The notes below the pieces were generated by a model that worked only from the letters and a program-made list of their open reading frames with translations, was not told where the DNA came from and made no database searches. Shown in pieces: positions 46,817 through 56,385 of a DNA stretch of 64,000 nt (position 1 is the stretch's first letter; each line of letters starts with the position of its first letter). The position numbers and the translations under genes are program-made. This DNA comes from Kitasatospora phosalacinea (lineage in GTDB: Bacteria; Actinomycetota; Actinomycetes; Streptomycetales; Streptomycetaceae). The stretch covers positions 1 through 64,000 of the forward strand of contig NZ_JNYE01000032.1 in NCBI RefSeq assembly GCF_000717185.1, read 5' to 3'.

Positions 46817-48877
46817 TCAGGGGGTGGTGAGGTCGAACCGGTTGACCGTCACCGAGCCGCCGAGCGCCTGCGTCGCGTAGTTGAAGACGGCGAAGCGGTA
46901 GCCGGGGTAGAACTGCCAGGCGTTGCCCATGGTGAAGCCGGGGCCGAGCCGGGTGAAGTTCACGCCGTCGGTGCTGTAGGAGAACAGTGCCTGCCGGCCC
47001 GTGCCGGGCCGGATGTCCGCGTTGACGCGCAGCCAGATCCGGCTGCCGGTGACGGCCGCGCTCGCCGCTTCGGTCCCGGTGCTCGTGGTGTTCCAGTTGC
47101 CGTCCATGGCCAGGCCGTTGGTCATGACCAGCCGGGTCACGCCGTTGTCCCGTCTGAGCCCGATCCAGGCCGACGAGTCGCGCAGCATCGCCAGCCCGGC
47201 CCGGTCGCCGTCGCGCATCCCGGAGGCGTCGAGCTGGACGGTGGCGGTGGAGGAGGGCCCGAGGATGCGGTGGGTGAGCGTGTTGCGGGCCGCGTAGAGG
47301 TCTCCGGTGACGGTCGCGGTCTGCAGGCGCAGCCCGTTGCCCGCGGACCACTTCGTGTTGTCCGGGTTGTGGTTCCACTCCCACTCGGGGCCGAGGGCGG
47401 CCGTCGTGAAGGCGTCGCTGCCGGTGGGCGGCTTGACGGTGTGCGAGGAGGCGGGGATGTTCGGGCGCGGGTAGGACGCCCCCCAGGCGCCGTTGACGGT
47501 CTGCAGGACGGGCCACCCGTCCGCCGTCCACGTCACGGGTGCCAGCACCGGGACCCGTCCGCCCGGGTAGGCGTCGACGAAGGCCATGTAGTACCAGTCG
47601 CCGTTCTGGGTCTGCACCAGTCCGCCCTGGTGCGGCACCCCGCCGCCGGCGATCGGCCCGGGGAGGTTGAGCAGGACCTGGTGCATCTCGTACGGGCCGA
47701 AGGGGCTGCTCGACTTGAGGACGTACTGGCCGTTGGCGGGGTGCGTGACGAAGATGTAGTAGCTGCCGTTGCGCTTGTAGAAGCGCGAGCCCTCGATGGT
47801 TCCGACGCTCGACGGCGAGGTGAACACCGGCTGGGCCTTCACCTGGCTCAGGCCGTCGGCGGACAGCTGCGCGACGCTGATCGTGGTGTTGCCGTACGCG
47901 ACGTACATGGTGTCGTCGTCGTCGACGAGCAGGCCCGCGTCGTAGTAGCAGTTGTTGATCTGCGAGCGTTTCTGCCAGGTGCCGTCGACCGCCGTCGCGG
48001 TGTACACGTAGGTCCGGTTGTACTCGACGCAGCCGATCCAGTAGAAGTTCCGGTTGCTGGGGCGGTAGTTGAGGGCCGACGCGTAGACCCCCTTGACGTA
48101 CGCCTGTCCCCCGCTGAGGTCGTACTTGGCGGAGCCGAAGTCGAGGCTCGGCACCGAGTGGCCGGCGAACTCCCAGTTCACCAGGTCGTAGGAGCGCAGG
48201 ACGGGCGCTCCGGGCGAGTAGTGCATCGTCGAGGCCGAGTAGTAGTAGGTGTCGCCCACCCGGATGATGTCGCCGTCCGCCAGGTCCTCCCAGAGGACCG
48301 GGTTCGCGAACGTCCCCGTGCCGCCGCCGGTGACGGGGACGAGTTGCCACTGCTGGTTGGCGCCGCCCCAGTCCTGGTACTGCACCACCTTTCCGCCGTC
48401 CGCCGTGGAGGCGTTCTGGACCTCGACCGCCTTGCCGCTGTTGCGGTTGAGCAGCCGGATGTACCCGTCCGCCGAGTCAGCGAGCCGGAACTGCTGGTTG
48501 GTGCCGTTCAGGTCCGTCCACTGCACGACCGGCGCGCCGTCGGCCGTCGACCGGCCCTGGACGTCCAGCACCTTCCCCGAGTGCCGGTTCTGCAGCCGGA
48601 AGTAGCCGCCGCCCGAGTCGAGGAAGCGCCACTGCTGGTTGTCGGCGTTCGACCGCGCCCACTGCACCACCGACGAGCCGTCGGCGGTGCCGAAGTTGTA
48701 GTCGTCCATCGCCTTGCCGCTGCCGCGGTTGACCAGTACGTACCAGGTGCCGGTGTCCACCGTGGCCGCCGCCGCGGGCAGGGGCGTCACCGCGGCCAGC
48801 AGACCGGCGAGCAGTGTTCCCACCAGGGTCGCCACCCAGGCCGCCCGTCGGCGCGGGCCGTTTCGTCGGGTTCTCAT
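46817..48877 (-). CDS. Secreted GH43 glycosidase with RICIN (CBM13-like) domain
   Basis: An extracellular enzyme of 686 aa. Signal peptide (WVATLVGTLLAGLLAAVTPL, cleavage near AAAA at about 38), RICIN repeats (three QxW units: NQQWRFL, NQQFRLA, NQQWQLV) to about residue 180, then a GH43 five-bladed propeller. Catalytic residues are in ADGDIIRVGDTYYYSAS (Asp base region), YDAGLLVDDD (Asp) and GTIEGSRFYKRNG (Glu acid). A C-terminal beta-sandwich of the GH43 C2 type follows (from TTAALGPEWEWNHNPDNTKW). Probably a beta-xylosidase or arabinofuranosidase. ATG 48877 has GGAGAC upstream. Confidence 0.92.
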   Translation of the reverse strand: MRTRRNGPRRRAAWVATLVGTLLAGLLAAVTPLPAAAATVDTGTWYVLVNRGSGKAMDDYNFGTADGSSVVQWARSNADNQQWRFLDSGGGYFRLQNRHSGKVLDVQGRSTADGAPVVQWTDLNGTNQQFRLADSADGYIRLLNRNSGKAVEVQNASTADGGKVVQYQDWGGANQQWQLVPVTGGGTGTFANPVLWEDLADGDIIRVGDTYYYSASTMHYSPGAPVLRSYDLVNWEFAGHSVPSLDFGSAKYDLSGGQAYVKGVYASALNYRPSNRNFYWIGCVEYNRTYVYTATAVDGTWQKRSQINNCYYDAGLLVDDDDTMYVAYGNTTISVAQLSADGLSQVKAQPVFTSPSSVGTIEGSRFYKRNGSYYIFVTHPANGQYVLKSSSPFGPYEMHQVLLNLPGPIAGGGVPHQGGLVQTQNGDWYYMAFVDAYPGGRVPVLAPVTWTADGWPVLQTVNGAWGASYPRPNIPASSHTVKPPTGSDAFTTAALGPEWEWNHNPDNTKWSAGNGLRLQTATVTGDLYAARNTLTHRILGPSSTATVQLDASGMRDGDRAGLAMLRDSSAWIGLRRDNGVTRLVMTNGLAMDGNWNTTSTGTEAASAAVTGSRIWLRVNADIRPGTGRQALFSYSTDGVNFTRLGPGFTMGNAWQFYPGYRFAVFNYATQALGGSVTVNRFDLTTP

Positions 48878-48897
48878 CCCGTCTCCGATCGAATGGA

Positions 48898-48913
48898 TTG
48901 TTAGCGCTAACAA
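48898..48913 (-). promoter_or_regulatory. LacI-type operator TTGTTAGCGCTAACAA
   Basis: A perfect 16-bp palindrome, 20 bp upstream of the GH43 start codon, just before the ribosome site. GTTAGCGCTAAC is a well-known LacI-family operator shape in Streptomyces CAZyme genes. No matching regulator gene adjoins it. Confidence 0.75.
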
Positions 48914-49159
48914 TTTTGCTCGGAGGGCACGGCGCACATGCCGGGGAGAAGAGCCCGCGCCCCCGCCCGGGGCTGCCCGCTGCAGTGAACACCTGTACCT
49001 GACAGCTCGTCAAGGCGTCCGGCGGCAACCGGTACGGGGAATCCCGCCGTCCGAGGGTTTCGCGGGTGTTCACCCGCCGGACACGAGCCGGTCGCGGTCG
49101 TGGCGAGCGGCCCGGAGAGCGTCGTCCCCGCCAGGTAGAACCTCGACGAAGGAACGACC

Positions 49160-50446
49160 ATGACGACACGTCCGGCGGCCCGCATCTCGACCCTCGTGCT
49201 CTGCACGGCGCTGGCGGCCTCGTTCGCCCTCCCCGCCCGGGCTTCCGGGATCCCGGCCGTCCGGGCGAAGGCCGAGACCGCGCCGCTGTTCGACGACGAG
49301 GCCGGCGGCAACGCCAACGCGGACGATCCGGCGATCTGGCGCAACGCCGCCGACCCCGGCCGCAGCCTGGTGATCGCCACCGCCAAGCAGGGCGGCCTGC
49401 GGGTCTACGACCTGGACGCGCGGCAGGTCCAGTCGATCCCCGCCCCGGCCGGACCGGGCGAGGACGACAAGCCCGGCCGCTTCAACAACGTCGACCTGGT
49501 CCGGGGCCTGCGACTCGGCGGCGCCCGCACCGACGTCGCGGTGGTCAGCGACCGCGGCAACGACCGGCTGCGGATCTACCGCATCGACCGGGACGGGCCC
49601 GGCGGCCCGCTCACCGACGTCACCGACCCGGGAGCGCGGCCGGTCTTCTCCGCCGACCAGGCCGAGACCAACGAGCAGCGGACCGCGTACGGCCTGGCCA
49701 CCTGGACCGACCGCGCCACCGGCCGCTCCTACGCGCTGGTCAGCCAGCGCAACCGCACCCGGATCGCGCTGCTGGAACTGCTCGCCACCCCCGCCGGCAC
49801 CGTCGACTACCGCCAGGTGCGCACCCTCGACCTACCGTCCTCCTTCCGGCTGCCCGACGGCGCCACCTGGACCCCCTGCGCCGAGCCCGGCGAACTGCCG
49901 CAGGTCGAGGGCATGGTCGTCGACCCCTCCGACGGCACCCTGTACGCGGGGCAGGAGGACGTCGGCATCTGGCGCGTCGACGCGGGCCTGACGGGCACCC
50001 CGGTGCTGATCGACAAGGTGCGCGAGTACGGCGTCCCGGGTGCGTACGACGCGCAGACCGAGGAGTGCACCCCCGGCACCGACCCCGGCTACGGCGGCGA
50101 GCACCTGACGGCCGACGTCGAGGGCCTGACGCTGGTCACCGAGGCGGACGGCGACGGCTACCTGCTCGCCTCCAGCCAGGGCGACGACACCTTCGTCGCC
50201 TACGACCGCGAGCGCGACGACGACAACGAGTACGAGGGCGCCTTCCGGATCACCGCGGCCTCCACCGCCCTCGACGGCTCCGAGGTCTGCGACGGCGCCG
50301 CCGCCCTCAATGCCCCGCTCGGCACCCGCTACCCGCACGGCCTGCTCGTCGTCCAGGACGGCCGGGAGACCCCCGGCGACGGCGACCGCGAGGCCACCGG
50401 CTTCAAGTTCGTCGACCTCGGCGAGGTCCTCGACGCCGTCGACTGA
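49160..50446 (+). CDS. Secreted beta-propeller phytase
   Basis: A 428-aa extracellular 3-phytase (BPP family) that releases phosphate from phytate using calcium. Signal peptide (ISTLVLCTALAASFALPARA, split), then the six-blade propeller: GNANADDPAIWRN (with DDPAIW typical of the family), VIATAKQGGLRVYDLDARQ, FNNVDLVRGLR, LPQVEGMVVDPSDGTLYAGQEDVGIWR and a last blade YPHGLLVVQDGRE with TGFKFVDLGEV. ATG 49160 has GAAGGA upstream. A GTTCACCCGCC at 49064-49074 could be half of a PHO box (weak), which would place it under phosphate control. Confidence 0.94.
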   Translation: MTTRPAARISTLVLCTALAASFALPARASGIPAVRAKAETAPLFDDEAGGNANADDPAIWRNAADPGRSLVIATAKQGGLRVYDLDARQVQSIPAPAGPGEDDKPGRFNNVDLVRGLRLGGARTDVAVVSDRGNDRLRIYRIDRDGPGGPLTDVTDPGARPVFSADQAETNEQRTAYGLATWTDRATGRSYALVSQRNRTRIALLELLATPAGTVDYRQVRTLDLPSSFRLPDGATWTPCAEPGELPQVEGMVVDPSDGTLYAGQEDVGIWRVDAGLTGTPVLIDKVREYGVPGAYDAQTEECTPGTDPGYGGEHLTADVEGLTLVTEADGDGYLLASSQGDDTFVAYDRERDDDNEYEGAFRITAASTALDGSEVCDGAAALNAPLGTRYPHGLLVVQDGRETPGDGDREATGFKFVDLGEVLDAVD

Positions 50447-50603
50447 TCCGCGGACGCGGCGGGCGCACGGCGGCGCGCCCGTGTGCCCGCCGCGTCGTCG
50501 GACTCCACCGGGGCCGGTCGGACTCCGGCGGGACGGGACGGCGGGACGGGACGGCTGGACGGGACGGCGGTCCGGAGTTCCTGCCCGGCGGCGGCGCTCG
50601 GCC

Positions 50604-51689
50604 TCAGTGCTCGAAGAGCACCAGGGAGCGCCCGCCCCGGCCGGCCGCCATCCGTTCGAAGGCGGCGGGGATGCCGTCGAGGGGGATCCGGTCGGTGATC
50701 AGGGCGTCCAGGTCGAGGCGGCCGCCGCGCACGTGCGCGGCGAGCACCGGCACCGTCTCGTCCGGGTCGCAGTTGCCGTAGACGCAGGCGGTCAGGGTGC
50801 GGGCGTAGTGGAAGAGCTCCAGGGCGGAGAAGGAGACCGTGTCCTGCTTGCCGCCGATGCCCACCACCGTCGTGCGGCCGCCGCGGCGGGTGGCGGACCA
50901 GGCCGAGCGGATCGTCGCGCCGCGGCCGACGCACTCGAAGGCGTGGTCGGCGCCGCGACCGCCGGTCAGTGCCCGGACGGCCGCGGGGGTGGAGTCGTCG
51001 GCGAGCAGGTACTCGGTGGCGCCGTGGCGGCGGGCCAGCTCCGCCTTCTCCGGGGTGACGTCGACGGCGACCAGCGGCGAGGCCCCGGCGAGCCGGGCGG
51101 CCTGGAGCACGGCCAGGCCGATGCCGCCCAGCCCGTACACCACCACCGACTCCCCCTCCCGCACCCGGGCCGCGCTGTGCACCGCGCCGTAGCCGGTCAG
51201 GACGGCGCAGCCGAGCAGGGCGGCGGAGGCGAGCGGCACGCCGGCGGGCAGCGGGAGGACGGCCCGGCGGTCGACGACCGTCTCCTCGGCGAAGGCGCCG
51301 ACGCCCAGTCCCGGGTGGAGCCCGGTGCCGTCCGGCAGCACGGCGTAGTGGCCGGTCGACGCGGCGCCGGAGTTCTCGCAGAGCCAGGGCTCGCCGATCG
51401 CGCAGGCCGGGCAGGCGCGGCAGGCCGGGGCCCAGTTCAGGACCACCGGGTCGCCGGGCGCCACTGAGGTGACGCCGTCGCCGACCGAGACGACGGTGCC
51501 CGCGCCCTCGTGCCCGAGGACCAGCGGGAAGGCGGCGCGGAGCATGCCGCGGGCGATCGACAGGTCGGAGTGGCAGACGCCGGCGGCGGCGAGCCGGACG
51601 CGGACCTGGCCCGGTCCGGGGTCGGGCAGGTCGATCTCGGTGATCTCCAGCGGGGCTCCGGCGGAGCGCAGGACGGCGGCACGGACCAT
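50604..51689 (-). CDS. Zinc-dependent alcohol dehydrogenase
   Basis: A 361-aa medium-chain dehydrogenase. Catalytic zinc ligands in AAGVCHSDLS and GHEGAGTVVSVG; structural zinc Cys in CRACPACAIGEPWLC; NAD-binding VVYGLGGIGLAVLQAARLAG. The form is like the class III/aryl alcohol dehydrogenase group of actinobacteria. ATG 51689 has GAGG upstream. It follows an aldehyde dehydrogenase gene on the same strand, so the two probably oxidise an alcohol to its acid. Confidence 0.94.
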   Translation of the reverse strand: MVRAAVLRSAGAPLEITEIDLPDPGPGQVRVRLAAAGVCHSDLSIARGMLRAAFPLVLGHEGAGTVVSVGDGVTSVAPGDPVVLNWAPACRACPACAIGEPWLCENSGAASTGHYAVLPDGTGLHPGLGVGAFAEETVVDRRAVLPLPAGVPLASAALLGCAVLTGYGAVHSAARVREGESVVVYGLGGIGLAVLQAARLAGASPLVAVDVTPEKAELARRHGATEYLLADDSTPAAVRALTGGRGADHAFECVGRGATIRSAWSATRRGGRTTVVGIGGKQDTVSFSALELFHYARTLTACVYGNCDPDETVPVLAAHVRGGRLDLDALITDRIPLDGIPAAFERMAAGRGGRSLVLFEH

Positions 51690-51807
51690 GGCGGTCACCT
51701 CGGTGGTGTTCTCGGTGGACTTCGGGGGGTGTTCTCGGTGCCGTTCCGCCGCACTCCGGGTGCCGGCGGAGACCCGCGGCGCGGGCGGCGCGCGCAGGCC
51801 GCGGGGG

Positions 51808-53226
51808 TCAGAACTGGAGCGACTTGGTCTGGAGGAACTCCTCCAGGCCGTGCCGGCCGAGTTCGCGGCCCACGCCGGAGCTCCTGCGGCCGCCGAAGGG
51901 GGCGAGCGGGTTGAAGCGGCCGCCGTTGATGTCGACCTGGCCGGTCTCCATCCGGCGGGCGAAGGCGACGGCGGTCCCGTCGTCGGCCGCCCAGACGGCA
52001 CCGGCGAGGCCGTACTCGGTGCCGTTGGCGAGGGCGAGGGCGTGTTCCTCGTCGTCGTAGGGCAGGACCACCAGCACCGGGCCGAAGATCTCCTCCCGCA
52101 CCGCCCGGGCGTCCGGGGCCAGGTCGGCGAGGACGGTGGGGCGGACGTAGTAGCCGCGGTCCAGCCCCTCGGGGGCGCCCGGGCCGCCGGCCACCAGGCG
52201 GGCGCCGTCGGCGACGGCGCCCGCGAGGTACTCCTGGACGCGCTCGCGCTGGCGGGCGCTGACCAGCGGCCCCACCCGGGTGGCCGGATCGGACGGGTCG
52301 CCGGGGACGTACTTCGGGGTGGTGGCGGCGGCGATCGCCAGGGCCTGCTCGTACTGCTCGCGGTGGACCAGCAGCCTGGTCCAGGCGGTGCAGGTCTGGC
52401 CGGAGTTGGCGAAGACGTTGGCGAGGGTCGCGTTGACCGCGCGGGCCAGGTCGGCGCCCGGCAGGACGACGCAGGCGGACTTGCCGCCGAGTTCCAGGGA
52501 GAGCTTCTTGAGGCCGCGTCCGGCGCTCTCACCGATCAGGCGGCCGACGGCGGTGGAGCCGGTGAAGGAGACGACGTCCACGCCGGGGTGGGCGGCGAGC
52601 GCCGCACCGACCACCGTGCCGAGGCCGGTGACCAGGTTGAACACGCCGGGCGGCAGGCCGGACGCGTCGACGAGGCGGGCGAACAGCCGGGCGGTCAGCG
52701 GGGTCTCCTCGGACGGCTTGAGCACCACCGTGCAGCCCGCCGCGAGGGCCGGGACGACCTTGGCGACGATCTGGTGCAGCGGGTAGTTCCACGGGGTGAT
52801 GGCGGCGACCACCCCGGCGGGCTCCGCGCGGACGGTGGAGTTGCCGACCTCCTCCTCGAAGGCGTGACCGGCGAGGACGTCCAGGAAGGCCGAAGCCACC
52901 GCGATCGGGGTGCCGGCCTGGACCGCGTCGGCGAAGCGCGCCGGGGCGCCGAGTTCGGCGGTGACGGTCGCGGCGATCTCCGCCCGGTGGGCGGCCAGGC
53001 CGTCGCGCAGCCGGGTCAGTGCGGCGAGCCGCTCCTCGCGGGTGCTCGCGGCCCAGCCGGGGGCGGCGGCGCGGGCGGCGGCCACTGCCGCGTCCACCTC
53101 GGCGGCGGTGCCCGCCGGAACGGTGGCGATCGGCTGCTCGGTGGCCGGGTCGAGCACCACGATGGTGTCCGGCCCGGCGGCGGGCCGCCAGCAGCCCCCG
53201 ATGTACTGGTCCGCGTAGTGCTCCAT
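51808..53226 (-). CDS. Aldehyde dehydrogenase
   Basis: A 472-aa NAD(P)-dependent ALDH. Motifs: ITPWNYPLHQIVAKVVPALAAG, KPSEETPLTARLFARL, FTGSTAVGRLIGESAGRGLKKLSLELGGKSACVVLPGAD with catalytic Glu, and FANSGQTCTAWTRLLVHRE with nucleophile Cys. GAGGAG 6 bases before ATG 53226. Forms a pair with the alcohol dehydrogenase at 50604. The palindrome at 53254-53275 lies at its promoter. Confidence 0.95.
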   Translation of the reverse strand: MEHYADQYIGGCWRPAAGPDTIVVLDPATEQPIATVPAGTAAEVDAAVAAARAAAPGWAASTREERLAALTRLRDGLAAHRAEIAATVTAELGAPARFADAVQAGTPIAVASAFLDVLAGHAFEEEVGNSTVRAEPAGVVAAITPWNYPLHQIVAKVVPALAAGCTVVLKPSEETPLTARLFARLVDASGLPPGVFNLVTGLGTVVGAALAAHPGVDVVSFTGSTAVGRLIGESAGRGLKKLSLELGGKSACVVLPGADLARAVNATLANVFANSGQTCTAWTRLLVHREQYEQALAIAAATTPKYVPGDPSDPATRVGPLVSARQRERVQEYLAGAVADGARLVAGGPGAPEGLDRGYYVRPTVLADLAPDARAVREEIFGPVLVVLPYDDEEHALALANGTEYGLAGAVWAADDGTAVAFARRMETGQVDINGGRFNPLAPFGGRRSSGVGRELGRHGLEEFLQTKSLQF

Positions 53227-53253
53227 CCGGTGCTCCTCGGCGTCCGCTCCCCA

Positions 53254-53275
53254 TTAAACTAGCAGTGGTAGTTAA
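53254..53275 (-). promoter_or_regulatory. Inverted repeat upstream of the aldehyde dehydrogenase gene
   Basis: TTAAACTA (53254-53261) and TAGTTAA (53269-53275) form an operator-like inverted repeat 28 bp before the ATG, in the only AT-rich piece of this spacer. The regulator is unknown. Confidence 0.5.
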
Positions 53276-53383
53276 CCCGTGGACGGGCAGCCGGTGCAAG
53301 GGGCCCGCGTCGGACGGCACGGCGGGGGGTCGCAGGTGCCACCCGCCTCGTGCCCGCCGGAGCGACTGCCGACCGGACGGGGC

Positions 53384-56164
53384 CTAGCGGAAGCAGGAGG
53401 CGAGTTCGACGCGGGAGCGCACGCCGAGCCGGGTGAAGACGTTCCTCAGGTGGTACTCGACGGTGCGGACGCTGAGCACCAGCGCGTCGGCGACCTCCTG
53501 GTTCGTGGCGCCCCGGGCCACCAACTCGCAGATCCGCGCCTGCTGCGGCGTCAGTTCCGCGGCCGCTCCGCCCCCGCGGTCGCCGGGGGAGCGCGTCCGG
53601 GCGCCGGTGGCGCGGAGCTCGGCGGTGGCCCGCCGGGTCCAGGAGGCGGCGTCGAACCGCTGGAAGATCTGCACCGCCTCCTGCAGCAGTTCGCGCGCCG
53701 GGCCCGGCTTGCGGGCCCGGCGCAGCCGGTGGGCGTGGAACAGCTCGGTCTTGGCCAACTCCAGTACGGCACCGTCCCGCTGGTGGAGCAGGGCGGCCTG
53801 CCGGAACTGCTCGTCGGCCGCCGCGTCGTCGCGCTCCAGCAGCGCGTGGCAGCGGTGGGCCAGGGCGAGGCGGGCGGCGCTCGTCCCGCTCGCGGCCCAG
53901 GCGTGGTAGCCCCGCAGCGCTTCGGCCGCGTTGGCGCGCCGGTCGCAGCGCACCGCCGCCTCCACGAAGTGCGGGGTGGCCAGTTGGCGGATGACCAGGT
54001 TGGTCTGGCGGCCGACGGCGTCCTCGGCCATGCCCGCCAGCCGGGCCAGCGCGTCGGCGGGCCGGTCGTCCGCCAGGTCGGCGCAGGCGGACGCCCAGCG
54101 GCCGAACGCGGCCGGCCGGCCCAGCCCCCAGGCGGACACCTGCCGGGTGACGGACCGCACCCTGGCCGCCGCGTCCTCCCCGTCGCCCCGCAGCGCCGAC
54201 ACCAGGGCGAGCACCGCGAGGTGGTCCACCGCGAGGTTGCGCTGCCCCGTCCGGCGGGCCAGCCGCAGCCCGTCCAGGGCCGCCTCCTCGGCCGCCGCGC
54301 AGCGGTCGGTCAGCAGCGCGGCCAGGGCCTGGTACACGAGCGCGGCGGGCACCAGGGCGGCCTCGCCCCGGCGGCGGGCCGCGTCGGCCGAGGCGGCGGC
54401 GAAGGAGTGGGCGCGGGCGGCGTCGCCCAGGGTGTACGCGGCCTGTGCGGCCCACAGGGCCCAGTACGGATCGGCAGCGCCCCCGGCCAGCCGCATCACG
54501 TTCCGCAGCAGTCGGCCCGCCTCCCCGTACCGCCCCTCGAAGGTGGCCGTCATCCCCGCGAAGTGGTCGGCGACCAGGTGCGCGGCGGGGGTGTCGTCGG
54601 CGTGCCGCAGGGGCCGCGCCCGCTGCGCCAGCGCGGAGTACCCGGCGAAGTCGCCGGCGAGGAAGGCGGCCTCACCGGCCAGCATCAGCGCGCGAGCCGC
54701 CGACTCGCGGCAGTCGTCCGGGAACAGGCCGGCCGCCAGGGAGAGGTGGCGGTACGCCTCGGAGGGCGCGCCGTCGCGCAGCAGCAGCTCCCCCTCGGCC
54801 AGGCTCCGCACCGCGTGCGTGCCCGCGGGCACGCCCTCCGGCGGCACCCGGTGCAGCAGCGCCCGGCTGCGCTCGCTCCCGCCGGCCAGGAAGGCGTGCC
54901 GGGCCGCCAGCGTCAGCCACCGCTCCCGCAGCCCCGGCCGCGGCGCGAAGTCGGCCGCGTCCTCCAGCACCGCGTCGGCCGTACGGTGGTCGGCGCGGTC
55001 GGTCGCCCGTTCCAGCTCCGCGGCGGCCCGCTCGGCCGGTCCCGTGCCACCGGCCAGCCGGTGCAGCGCCCGGTGCGGCCGGAACCGCCCGGGGTCGAGC
55101 ACGTCGGCCAGGAGGCGGTGCGCGGCGTGCCGGTCGGCCAGGGGGACCTCGGCGCGCAGCACCTGGCGCAGCAACCGGCCCGGCACGGCCGTCGTGCCGT
55201 CCTCGGCGGGCGCGACCAGCCCGCTGGCCAGGGCCGCGTCGACGGCGCCGGGGTGCCACCCCGCCCGGCGGGCGGCGGTGTGCAGCGCGTCCGGGGCGAG
55301 CGGGCCGCCGACGAGGACGGCGGCGACCACGGCCCGGGCGCCGTCGGGCAGTTGACGGAACCGTCGGCCGCAGTCGGCCCGCCACCTGCTGTCCGGTGGC
55401 AGGACGAGCGGGCCGCGGCGGTCGTCGGCGCGGGCGGCGGCCGCCAGTTCGGTCAGCGCCAGCGGGTTGCCGGCCGCGAGGGCGAGCGCCTCGGCCGCGG
55501 TCGCCGGACACAGGCCGTCCGGACGTTCCGGGGGCGCCGCGTCCGCCAGCAGCAGGCGGGCCGCGGCGTCGTCCAGCGGTGGCAGCCGCAGCGTGTCGAT
55601 CCCGTCCAGGGCTGCGAGGGCCGGGTGCCCGGTGACCGCGGTCAGCAGCAGGCCGGCCCGCAGGCCGTGCACCCGGCGGGCGAGCAGGCCGATCACCTGC
55701 AGTGACACGCGGTCCAGCCGGTGCGCGTCGTCCACGCACAGCAGCAACGGGCGCCCGGCGGGGGAGGCCGCCAGCACGGCGCGCAGCGCCGAAGCCACCG
55801 CCGGGGCCGCCTCCGGCGGGCAGCGGCCCGCCAGGACGTCCGTCAGGACGCCCGTCTCCCCGCCCGGGGGCGCCGGGAGGTCCTCGGCCAGGCGCAGCAG
55901 CAGGCGCTGGCACCACGCCCACGGCAGCGCGGCCTCCGACTCGACGCCCCCGAGGCGGTGCACGGCGCACCCGGCCGCCGAACCCGCGGCGGCGGCCAGG
56001 AGCACCGAACGCCCGCTGCCGGGCTCGCCCGTCACCACGACGGCGGCGCCCCGCCCCGCGCGCAGCCCCGCGAGCGTGTCGTGCAGTCTCCGCTGCTCCT
56101 CGGCGCGGCCGTGCAGGCGGACCGGCGCACGGGCGGCCGTGGTGCTGTCGCTCTCGCTGTCCAT
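53384..56164 (-). CDS. LAL-type LuxR transcriptional regulator
   Basis: A large ATP-binding regulator (926 aa). The N-terminal NTPase has Walker A GEPGSGRSVLL at residues 46-56, with Arg52 where Lys is normal, and Walker B LLLCVDDAHRLD. A long TPR-like helical middle (RAGLPGR-, AALVYQALAALL-type pairs) is followed by a C-terminal LuxR HTH: LTPQQARICELVARGATNQEVADALVLSVRTVEYHLRNVFTRLG split across helices. ATG 56164 precedes MDSESDS; a ribosome site is not clear. Divergent from the lipase gene at 56386 and upstream of the ALDH/ADH pair, which it may control. Confidence 0.93.
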   Translation of the reverse strand: MDSESDSTTAARAPVRLHGRAEEQRRLHDTLAGLRAGRGAAVVVTGEPGSGRSVLLAAAAGSAAGCAVHRLGGVESEAALPWAWCQRLLLRLAEDLPAPPGGETGVLTDVLAGRCPPEAAPAVASALRAVLAASPAGRPLLLCVDDAHRLDRVSLQVIGLLARRVHGLRAGLLLTAVTGHPALAALDGIDTLRLPPLDDAAARLLLADAAPPERPDGLCPATAAEALALAAGNPLALTELAAAARADDRRGPLVLPPDSRWRADCGRRFRQLPDGARAVVAAVLVGGPLAPDALHTAARRAGWHPGAVDAALASGLVAPAEDGTTAVPGRLLRQVLRAEVPLADRHAAHRLLADVLDPGRFRPHRALHRLAGGTGPAERAAAELERATDRADHRTADAVLEDAADFAPRPGLRERWLTLAARHAFLAGGSERSRALLHRVPPEGVPAGTHAVRSLAEGELLLRDGAPSEAYRHLSLAAGLFPDDCRESAARALMLAGEAAFLAGDFAGYSALAQRARPLRHADDTPAAHLVADHFAGMTATFEGRYGEAGRLLRNVMRLAGGAADPYWALWAAQAAYTLGDAARAHSFAAASADAARRRGEAALVPAALVYQALAALLTDRCAAAEEAALDGLRLARRTGQRNLAVDHLAVLALVSALRGDGEDAAARVRSVTRQVSAWGLGRPAAFGRWASACADLADDRPADALARLAGMAEDAVGRQTNLVIRQLATPHFVEAAVRCDRRANAAEALRGYHAWAASGTSAARLALAHRCHALLERDDAAADEQFRQAALLHQRDGAVLELAKTELFHAHRLRRARKPGPARELLQEAVQIFQRFDAASWTRRATAELRATGARTRSPGDRGGGAAAELTPQQARICELVARGATNQEVADALVLSVRTVEYHLRNVFTRLGVRSRVELASCFR

Positions 56165-56385
56165 GACCGCAGTGTGCGGGGGGAGGCCAGGGAGCGGAAG
56201 GGAGTTGACGCGTGTTCGCCACGCTCCGACGGCGGCCGCGGCGACGGGTGGCGGCGACGACGGCGACGGGTGGCGCGGTCGAGCCGGGCGGAGGACCGGT
56301 GGTTCCACCGGTCCGCAGCGGGCCGGGCACGCGCACACTCCTGCCATCCGTCCCCCGTCCGGGGGCAGGGAGAGAGGATCCACCT

